Positions 1 to 5,483 of a stretch of DNA of 9,611 nucleotides are shown here, piece after piece. The notes beneath the pieces are model-generated. The model saw only the letters and a program-made list of their open reading frames with translations. It ran no database searches and was not told where the DNA came from. Made by a program: the position numbers and the translations under genes. The stretch comes from JASJBU01 sp965372385 (GTDB lineage: Bacteria > Pseudomonadota > Gammaproteobacteria > Chromatiales > Chromatiaceae), in NCBI GenBank assembly GCA_965372385.1, contig CBDVCD010000122.1, forward strand, positions 1-9,611, written 5' to 3'. Numbering within the stretch: the first letter of the stretch is position 1; each line of letters begins with the position of its first letter.

Positions 1-973
1 AAATCAGCTGTCGGCTCTGAATCGGAACATGGAAATGGCAGCGCCAAGGAACGGAGTGGGGAAATGTCTGCAGGGCTTCGTCCAAGTCCATGACACGCTG
101 GGGCTGATTGTCTGCATCCCGGTAACAGCTCTGGTGCAGATAGCGTGCCTCGATAAACTGTGCAAGTTCTTGGCGCCCAACCGGATCTGTTGGATCAATG
201 AGTTCCAAGGCGCTGGAAATCTGTATTTTTCCAATCGGGATCTCTGCATGATGGATGCGTCTCAGACTCACATAAGTGTCCTCAAACATTACTGCCTGGT
301 GGCATACATCGAAGCAGATGCCTAGATGTTGGCGAATCAGGCCCGGGTCCAACCCTCTTTCGGTCAGCGCCCTGGGAAGATGCTCGCCGAACAACGGGAT
401 CAGCTGGTCGGTCCGCTCCAGCACGCAACCGGGTTCCATCTCCAGGCAGATCCTGATCGAGCGTCCCGTCTCCTGTCGGAGTCTGTCGAGGCTGCTTATG
501 CAGCGGCCAAGCCTTCCCATGGCGGCTTGTTGGCAGCTATCATTCCAGTTGGGGATGAATCCCAAGGGGACGCTGGAAATGGTGCCTTCCGGTTTCCCCG
601 ATGGCATCACCTTGGCGAGGATTCCAGCCAGATCCAGGGTATAGTCAAGGCGCTGATCACTCGACCAGTCAGGTTGGTAGACTTGTTGCTTGACCCGTCC
701 AGCATGGAAGTTACCGTAGGGAAAACCGTTGAGGGTGAAAAGCTCGATGCCATTCGTCTGCAGGGACCTGGTAAAGGTTTGCAAAGCTATGTCGGATTGA
801 CACAGCTCCGTGGCAGCCTCCCGGCTCAACCAGAGGCCGCTGCCCATCCTGCTAAGCTGGCGATTTCGTCTTACCGCGGCGAGGGGGCCTTCAATGACCG
901 ATTGTACCTCTGTTGCCGTTTCACCTGGATGAACATTGGTACAGTAGGTCAGATCTGAGCATCGCCATTTCAT
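1..973 (-). CDS. eboE: EboE, TIM-barrel protein of the ebo cluster (3' end cut by window edge)
   Basis: This is an open frame of 324 codons read from ATG at 973 to the left edge with no stop, so the C-terminus is missing; from memory the family is near 400 residues. The N-terminus carries the EboE signature LTYCTNVHPGET (residues 8-19). Further family-like blocks are NGFPYGNFHAGRVKQQVYQPDW (about 82-103, conserved residues NGFPYG, FH, RVK, VY, PDW), LEMEPG (177-182) and LGICFDVCHQAVMFED (217-232). RCHFHVPI (311-318) is the last block visible. E178, D222 and H225 sit where xylose-isomerase-like barrels place metal ligands. The start is fixed by an in-frame TGA 30 bases (10 codons) upstream and by the signature beginning seven codons in. 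No clear Shine-Dalgarno precedes it, and it lies 82 bases after eboB. EboE is required with other ebo genes for metabolite traffic in cyanobacteria, but its reaction is unknown. The family call is firm. Confidence 0.92.
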   Translation of the reverse strand, partial: MKWRCSDLTYCTNVHPGETATEVQSVIEGPLAAVRRNRQLSRMGSGLWLSREAATELCQSDIALQTFTRSLQTNGIELFTLNGFPYGNFHAGRVKQQVYQPDWSSDQRLDYTLDLAGILAKVMPSGKPEGTISSVPLGFIPNWNDSCQQAAMGRLGRCISSLDRLRQETGRSIRICLEMEPGCVLERTDQLIPLFGEHLPRALTERGLDPGLIRQHLGICFDVCHQAVMFEDTYVSLRRIHHAEIPIGKIQISSALELIDPTDPVGRQELAQFIEARYLHQSCYRDADNQPQRVMDLDEALQTFPHSVPWRCHFHVPIQSRQLI

Positions 974-1055
974 TGGGATTTTGTCGTCAATGCTTGGTCA
1001 GTCGCAGAGAACACCAATCAGTGGTGGGACGGTAGATCATGGTTGGGTATGCCGT

Positions 1056-1937
1056 CTATTTATCCACAATGGGTTGTTGTCCTCGCAGCACGGAATTCTC
1101 TTGCCAGAGCTTGGTCTGGTCGACCCTTTCCGGAGACATCTCCTCGAGGGAGATGCGGCCGCTTTGGGCGAAGAAATTGATTGGGTTTTCAAACAACACC
1201 TTCTCCACATCCTGTTCGCTGAACCCGGCTTTGAGCATTGCCTCGCCGGTTTTCGGCACCTTCAGCGGGTCACTGCGCCCCCAGTCCGCGGCGCTGTTGA
1301 CCACCATCTTTTCCGTGCCGTACTGCTTGAGTAGATCCACCATCCGTTCTTCCGACATCTTGGTGAAGGGATAGACGGAATGGCCCCGCCAGCAACCAGT
1401 CTCTAGGACCATCGGCAGGGTCTGTTCATTCAGATGGTCGATGATCACCAGCTCTTCCTTGATGCCCACCTCTTTGACCAGGGCGATAGTTCGCTCCGTG
1501 CCTTGTACCTTGTCCCGGTGGGGCGTGTGGATGAGCACCGGCAAATCGAACTCCATCGCCAGCTCCATCTGCTCGGCGAAGAAACGTTCTTCCTCCGGGG
1601 TCTGGTCGTCATAGCCGATCTCACCGATGCCCACCACCGTATCTTTTTGGCAGTACCTGGGTAGCACCTTCATCACCTCTTCCGCCAGCGGGACATTGTT
1701 GGCCTCTTTCGGATTCAAGCCCATGGTGCAGAAGTGGCGCATGCCAAATTGACTGGCGCGAAAGTGTTCCCAGCCGATCAGGGAGTCGAAATAATCGATG
1801 AAGGTGCCTACACTGGTTCTGGGCTGGCCCTGCCAGAAGGCGGGTTCGATCACCCCAAGAATGCCAGCGGCCACCATGTTTTCGTAGTCGTCGGTGGTCC
1901 TTGACATCATGTGGATATGCGGATCGAAATATTTCAT
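1056..1937 (-). CDS. eboB: EboB, TatD-like metal-dependent hydrolase
   Basis: A 293-residue protein of the TatD/amidohydrolase superfamily, predicted cytoplasmic with no signal peptide. The metal-binding set is complete: HxH at H7 and H9 (FDPHIHM), E106 in GIGEIGYD, H137 in LIHTPH, H168 in IIDHLNE and D218 in NSAADWG. The TatD class hydrolyses phosphoester or C-N bonds in small molecules or DNA; the EboB substrate is not known. Length matches the family. ATG at 1937 is supported by a GGGAG ribosome site (1944-1948) six bases upstream, and by the HxH motif lying at residues 7-9 as expected. It follows eboA after 35 bases and precedes eboE by 82 bases, so the three are probably co-transcribed. 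Assignment as EboB rather than a housekeeping TatD rests on the neighbouring EboA and EboE and on the divergent sequence. Confidence 0.92.
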   Translation of the reverse strand: MKYFDPHIHMMSRTTDDYENMVAAGILGVIEPAFWQGQPRTSVGTFIDYFDSLIGWEHFRASQFGMRHFCTMGLNPKEANNVPLAEEVMKVLPRYCQKDTVVGIGEIGYDDQTPEEERFFAEQMELAMEFDLPVLIHTPHRDKVQGTERTIALVKEVGIKEELVIIDHLNEQTLPMVLETGCWRGHSVYPFTKMSEERMVDLLKQYGTEKMVVNSAADWGRSDPLKVPKTGEAMLKAGFSEQDVEKVLFENPINFFAQSGRISLEEMSPERVDQTKLWQENSVLRGQQPIVDK

Positions 1938-1972
1938 GAATGACTCCCTGATTGATAGGGTTAAACGGGTTT

Positions 1973-2836
1973 TTATTGCAGAACATCCTGTAGGATGCCA
2001 CGCACGATTGGATTTTCCTCACTGCCCAGTCTTGTCTGGAGATGAGGCGCCAGCGCCGGATTTTCCGATAGACGCTGACCAAGGGCGAGGGCTGTGTAAT
2101 ATCGGTGACCAGTCTCCTCGTGATCGAGATAGTTGAGGATCTGTTGTTCACCTGCCTGGCTGGCATGGGGGCCGATGGCCAGCCATATGTCAGTGGGAAC
2201 ACTTCGGTGGGCATTCTCCCGTTCAACGACATAGTTTTCGCACATCCGGGTCAGGTCGGGATTGGCCCGTTGCTCAAGGCCTACCACTCTTTCGATTGCC
2301 AGGCCGAGGAACAGGCACTTCAAGACCATCTGGTTGAATGCTTGTTCACTGTAAAAGGAGGCGGGGTAAGGATTATCCAGGGAGAGGGCAGAGAGTAGTT
2401 CCAGGCTGTTGGTGCGTCCGGTATCCAAGGCGATTGTGGTCAGGTAATCCGCCGGAGCAAAAAAGATCAATCCCCGGATCAGGGCGATACGCTCGGATTC
2501 GTCGCCCATCTGGTAATACGCCTGGACAAGAGTCTTGGCTTGTTCCGGCAGACGCTGTACAACGGACAGAAGGAGTACCAGGCGGGTGGCATCTGATACC
2601 CCCCAGTGACGAATGTCCAGCGGCGAGAACATGGCATCAACCGCAGGGGCTTGATCCAGTGGGCTGTTACCCAGCTTACGTTTTGCCATCGCTGAGTAGA
2701 GTGTCAGATCGTCGAGAGTTTGCTGGCTTGCGCTGAGTTGAGACAGTTTGTCCTCTAACCAACTGTTGCCATGCCCCGTGATTAACGGCGTCAACGCCGC
2801 CATCAGTTGGTCTTGATACTGTTTAAGATTTTCCAT
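1973..2836 (-). CDS. eboA: EboA domain-containing protein
   Basis: A mainly alpha-helical, soluble protein of 287 residues with no signal peptide or membrane segment. It matches the EboA family in the N-terminal helix WLEDKLSQL (26-34), the LTLYSAMAKRKLG segment (44-56) and the diagnostic CENYVVERENAHRSVPTDIW block (199-218). The latter is rich in charged residues and could be a binding surface. No enzymatic motif is recognisable and the biochemical role is unknown; the family is defined by its linkage to the ebo metabolite-transport genes. The frame is open to an ATG at 2917, but the 27 extra residues do not look like the family and have no well-spaced ribosome site. ATG at 2836 has GGGA (2843-2846) six bases upstream and begins a normal EboA N-terminus, so I prefer it. 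eboB follows after 35 bases. A 304-base gap with a candidate promoter lies upstream, so eboA may open its own transcript. Confidence 0.9.
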   Translation of the reverse strand: MENLKQYQDQLMAALTPLITGHGNSWLEDKLSQLSASQQTLDDLTLYSAMAKRKLGNSPLDQAPAVDAMFSPLDIRHWGVSDATRLVLLLSVVQRLPEQAKTLVQAYYQMGDESERIALIRGLIFFAPADYLTTIALDTGRTNSLELLSALSLDNPYPASFYSEQAFNQMVLKCLFLGLAIERVVGLEQRANPDLTRMCENYVVERENAHRSVPTDIWLAIGPHASQAGEQQILNYLDHEETGHRYYTALALGQRLSENPALAPHLQTRLGSEENPIVRGILQDVLQ

Positions 2837-3014
2837 GGAGTGTCCCAATAGTCTCGTTCTGCACCTGTGACTGACAGACCTGGTAGGGTTGAATGGATGA
2901 TCTGTTTGCTCTCTCATTCTCCAATGCAGCGAAGGAGCTGAAGCTGTGACCGACTATTTGATCCCTAAGGTGCGTAAGCCATATTCGACTAACATCCCTC
3001 CTATTTTTCATTTG

Positions 3015-3043
3015 ATTATATCGCTTCATCGAGTATCGAAAAG
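3015..3043 (-). promoter_or_regulatory. Candidate sigma-70 promoter for eboA-eboB-eboE
   Basis: On the minus strand there is a perfect TATAAT at 3020-3015. At 17 bases' spacing the -35 position reads CTTTTC (3043-3038), and at 16 bases TTTTCG, both poor matches to TTGACA. The tract directly upstream (about 3044-3075) is strongly A-rich on the minus strand and could act as an UP element that offsets the weak -35. Transcription would start near 3008, giving a leader of about 170 bases before eboA. This is read from sequence only; a single perfect -10 box in an AT-rich gap can occur by chance. Confidence 0.4.
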
Positions 3044-3086
3044 CTGTTTTTTTACTTTTCTTTACATCATTTCATTTACCCGTAGT

Positions 3087-3133
3087 TGAGTCTCAGGTTC
3101 CAGGCGCAGCCACGCCATATCTCCAGAGACTCA
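3087..3133. repeat. Inverted repeat downstream of eboC
   Basis: Perfect 8-base arms, TGAGTCTC at 3087-3094 and GAGACTCA at 3126-3133, enclose 31 bases. Inside is a smaller GGCG/CGCC hairpin (3103-3106 and 3113-3116, six-base loop). Starting eight bases after the eboC stop, it could be a weak or factor-dependent terminator, an mRNA-stabilising structure or an operator. No T-run follows on either strand, so it is not a classical intrinsic terminator. Confidence 0.4.
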
Positions 3134-3140
3134 CAGGCAC

Positions 3141-4025
3141 TCATGTGACATACATGAATCTCGCCAATAGTTGGCCGGGCAATAACAGGGAGATCACGGC
3201 CAAGGCGCCCCACCAGGGACCAAAGGCGAGCACGATGAGAGCATCCAGCGAAATAATGCCGAAAATAAGTAATTTGATGGTGGCTTGCACACGGTTCGGT
3301 GTGAAATCCCGGAAAGTGTTCTGAAACTGCCGGGCGAGCATGAGTAACAGGCCTGCTGCCAACAGTCCCGGCCAGGGGTTCTCATACAGGCCGTTTGGCA
3401 TGAGTAACAGGATATAGAGTATGGCTGTGGCAATTCCACTTGCGGCAACAACCAGTACCCATCTGTGTTTCGCCGCTTCCTCTTCACGGCTTAGCAGGGT
3501 CAGGGCCGTGATATAGATAAACACGGGTACAGCAATGATCAGGTGGTCGCTGAGGATGGGCAGAATGGAGAAGCCCAGCAGCCAGTTGAAGTAGCGACAG
3601 CCAGCCATATTCAGGCTGCCGAGCAGGGTGCCTTTGAGCAATCCATCATACAGCAGCACCAGCAGTGCAATCAGCATCGCGATGATCATCGATTGGAAGC
3701 CGGCATAGGTGGCAAGACCGATGCCGATGACGAGTAGTTCAAGTCCAAGGATCAGTGCGGTGCTTCGCTTGATCCGTCCTGCGGGCAATGGGCGGCTGGG
3801 ACGCGTCGACAGGTCGGTCTGATAGTCGAACCAGTCGTTGAGCACCATGCCACCCGAATAGAGGGCTGCCGTTGCGCCTAACAGCAGAAACAGTGATGGC
3901 CAGACAATCGAACCCTGGGTCACAATCAGGTGAGCGGCCAGAATGTTGGAAAAGGCAGTAAACACCGCTGGTGCCCGCATCAGTTGCAGGTAATCGAGCA
4001 CTAGGTTTTTATAGGGGATTCCCAT
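3141..4025 (-). CDS. eboC: EboC, UbiA-family membrane prenyltransferase
   Basis: A 294-residue integral membrane protein with about eight or nine hydrophobic segments, the usual UbiA layout. The first aspartate-rich motif NDxxDxxxD is intact as NDWFDYQTD (63-71), followed by RPSRPLPAG (75-83), a typical UbiA motif for diphosphate and magnesium binding. The second aspartate-rich loop of canonical members is not evident; at about that position there is SREEE (179-183). UbiA enzymes transfer prenyl groups to acceptors within the membrane, but the EboC substrate is unknown and catalysis is unproven. I place the start at ATG 4025, whose A is also the last base of the upstream TGA (TGATG junction). 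An in-frame TTG at 4028 would give one more residue. This junction implies translational coupling to the TIM-barrel gene. EboC is assigned from the family plus EboA, EboB and EboE nearby. Confidence 0.87.
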   Translation of the reverse strand: MGIPYKNLVLDYLQLMRAPAVFTAFSNILAAHLIVTQGSIVWPSLFLLLGATAALYSGGMVLNDWFDYQTDLSTRPSRPLPAGRIKRSTALILGLELLVIGIGLATYAGFQSMIIAMLIALLVLLYDGLLKGTLLGSLNMAGCRYFNWLLGFSILPILSDHLIIAVPVFIYITALTLLSREEEAAKHRWVLVVAASGIATAILYILLLMPNGLYENPWPGLLAAGLLLMLARQFQNTFRDFTPNRVQATIKLLIFGIISLDALIVLAFGPWWGALAVISLLLPGQLLARFMYVT

Positions 4026-4864
4026 CAACTGCTGATCCTTGACAGATAGGCGAGGGATTTTTCACCGGCCTCGATGGGATTGTCTGGGTAGGTGTAGAGT
4101 TCAACCGTGAGAAATTCATCATACCCTTGTTTGGCGAGTGCCTTGAAGTAGCGATCAAACGGCAGGTTGCCCTCACCAGGGATGCGGTGGAAATGCTTGA
4201 AGTCCAGGATGTCTTCCACATGCACGTTCCAGATCCTGCCACCTAACAGTTCAACGGTGGCTTCAGGTACTTCACCATCCAGATAAGAGTGACCGATATC
4301 GAAGTTGACTCCAAGACTCTCGGAACTGACCCGGTCGATCACCTCCGCGGCCTCCATTGCACGCTCGACCAACAGACCGGGTTCGTACTCAATGCCCACC
4401 CTGATCTCAAGTTGTTCCGCTTTCCGGCAAATCAAGCGCAGACTATCGATGAACAACGTCAGTCCGGAGGCGGGATCACCCCCCGATCCGGGTTGGCCGG
4501 ATGTGACGCTGATACATTTCGCGCCAAGTTGCTTTGCCAGATCCAGAGCCGCCAGTGTGTAGTCGATGCGCCACTCGCGCCAGTCATCCAAGCGGCTGCT
4601 GAGAGAGGGTTCGAAAACATTCTCCGGTGGACGCGGGTTGAAGTAGGCATTTGCGGTATTCACGTTCAGATTGCTCACGGCGAGCGATTTCTCCCGCAAC
4701 AGATCAATCACACGGCTGACTTCCTCTCGGGTTACCCGGCCGGGTTGCCAGTGCGGGGCATCACACAGAATCTCCGCACCGGCATAACCGATATCCGCAA
4801 TACTGGTCAATGCGCTACAGAGGTCTGTCTGGGTAAAGGCGTTGGTGCTGTAGGCGAGCTTCAT
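4025..4864 (-). CDS. Xylose-isomerase-like TIM-barrel protein coupled to eboC
   Basis: A 279-residue soluble protein of the AP-endonuclease-2/xylose-isomerase-like TIM-barrel superfamily (sugar phosphate isomerases and epimerases). Candidate metal or catalytic residues fall in the expected order: E159 in VGIEYEP, D189 and H192 in NFDIGHS, H215 in NVHVED, H226-R-I-P-G-E-G, and E255 in LTVELY. The GEG block is shared with hydroxypyruvate-isomerase-like proteins. The substrate cannot be read from sequence. It shares a visible pattern with EboE: IRxxxExEPGxxxER here at 154-168, and LGxxFDxxH at 184-192. It is therefore possibly an ebo accessory enzyme. ATG at 4864 lacks a clear ribosome site; the cytochrome b gene ends 61 bases upstream. 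The stop overlaps the eboC start by one base. Superfamily is sure, function is not. Confidence 0.9.
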   Translation of the reverse strand: MKLAYSTNAFTQTDLCSALTSIADIGYAGAEILCDAPHWQPGRVTREEVSRVIDLLREKSLAVSNLNVNTANAYFNPRPPENVFEPSLSSRLDDWREWRIDYTLAALDLAKQLGAKCISVTSGQPGSGGDPASGLTLFIDSLRLICRKAEQLEIRVGIEYEPGLLVERAMEAAEVIDRVSSESLGVNFDIGHSYLDGEVPEATVELLGGRIWNVHVEDILDFKHFHRIPGEGNLPFDRYFKALAKQGYDEFLTVELYTYPDNPIEAGEKSLAYLSRISS

Positions 4865-4925
4865 GTTATTCGTTGGTCAAAATGATGGTTGAATCAATAT
4901 TTCATCACGTTTTCGATCTGCGAGG

Positions 4926-5483
4926 TCAGGCGCGTTTATAGCCGCTAAACATCGATTTGATCAGATTCTCGCGGTGCTGAACGGAGGCATGGATGACGCC
5001 CAACAGATGTAGAGGTATAAGAATGAGCAGGATGTTGGTGCTCCAGTCATGCAGCTGAAGAATCGTCTCCTTATAGCGGAAGAGTCCCATGTTGGCCAAC
5101 GGGCCTGACCAGTTTTCCGCGCCATCCAGGGCGATGCCGCTGATGGTTACCGTTAATAATCCAAGCAGAAAAACAATGATCATGAAACCACCTGCCGGGT
5201 TGTGACCCAGATAGCGTTTGATAGATCTTTTGTGCAGCGAGAGGGCATAGATCAGCAGTTCCCTTGGACCCTTGATAAAGTCACTGAAACGGGCATGGGA
5301 AGGGCCGATGATGCCCCAAAGAAGACGAAAACCGACCAGACCCAAGATGCTGTAACCGGTAATGATATGGAGCTCGTAATCCCCTTCTTGTGTATACCAG
5401 GCGATGGCAAAGCTCACTACCAACAGCCAGTGAAACAGGCGTATCAAGGGGTCCCAGACCAGGATTAGTTCAGGTTTTGCCAA
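4926..5483 (-). CDS. Di-haem cytochrome b561-type membrane protein
   Basis: A 185-residue inner-membrane protein of the cytochrome b561/Ni,Fe-hydrogenase b-subunit family, with four hydrophobic helices (about 13-30, 40-60, 98-117, 148-165). It has the haem-ligand pattern: H18 in RLFHW, H39 in YELHIITGY, and H145 and H159 fourteen residues apart in the last helix (LQLHDW, IPLHLLG). Such proteins pass electrons between quinones and periplasmic redox partners, often a c-type cytochrome or hydrogenase; no such partner gene is in the window. Length is normal. The only plausible start is TTG at 5483, which lies inside the end of the upstream VWA gene (14-base overlap) and has no strong ribosome site; no in-frame ATG precedes the conserved VWDPLIRLFHW block. 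The overlap suggests co-expression with the VWA genes. Confidence 0.92.
   Translation of the reverse strand: MAKPELILVWDPLIRLFHWLLVVSFAIAWYTQEGDYELHIITGYSILGLVGFRLLWGIIGPSHARFSDFIKGPRELLIYALSLHKRSIKRYLGHNPAGGFMIIVFLLGLLTVTISGIALDGAENWSGPLANMGLFRYKETILQLHDWSTNILLILIPLHLLGVIHASVQHRENLIKSMFSGYKRA

Larger units (their letters stand above)
2837..3140. other. Non-coding gap between eboC and eboA
   Basis: This is the longest stretch without a convincing gene. It contains, in minus-strand order, an inverted repeat just after the eboC stop, an A-rich tract (about 3044-3080), a TATAAT box, an AGGAGG string (2998-3003) with no convincing reading frame behind it, and about 170 bases that would form the eboA leader. 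A 68-codon minus frame (3029-2823) crosses the gap and overlaps the eboA start, but it has no ribosome site and resembles no family I know, so I do not call it. I see no intrinsic terminator with a T-run after eboC. Confidence 0.6.

Noticed and set aside
326..958. 210-codon plus-strand open frame
   Set aside because: It lies antisense to eboE, whose minus frame carries strong family motifs, and its translation resembles nothing; it mirrors the codon bias of the real gene.
1002..1055. Possible tiny peptide between eboB and eboE
   Set aside because: A 17-codon ATG-to-TGA frame on the minus strand with no ribosome site; consistent with chance.
1621..2232. 203-codon minus-strand frame crossing the eboA-eboB junction
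   Set aside because: It overlaps both genes in another frame; the translation is low-complexity and arginine-rich without motifs, while eboA and eboB are well supported.
2837..2917. 27-residue N-terminal extension of EboA from ATG 2917
   Set aside because: The extension does not look like EboA and its ATG has GGAG only two bases away; ATG 2836 has better spacing and a family-like start.
2823..3029. 68-codon minus-strand frame upstream of eboA
   Set aside because: No spaced ribosome site, no recognisable family, and it runs into the eboA start; treated as leader sequence.
4289..4885. 198-codon plus-strand open frame
   Set aside because: It is antisense to the TIM-barrel gene, with no family features or ribosome site.
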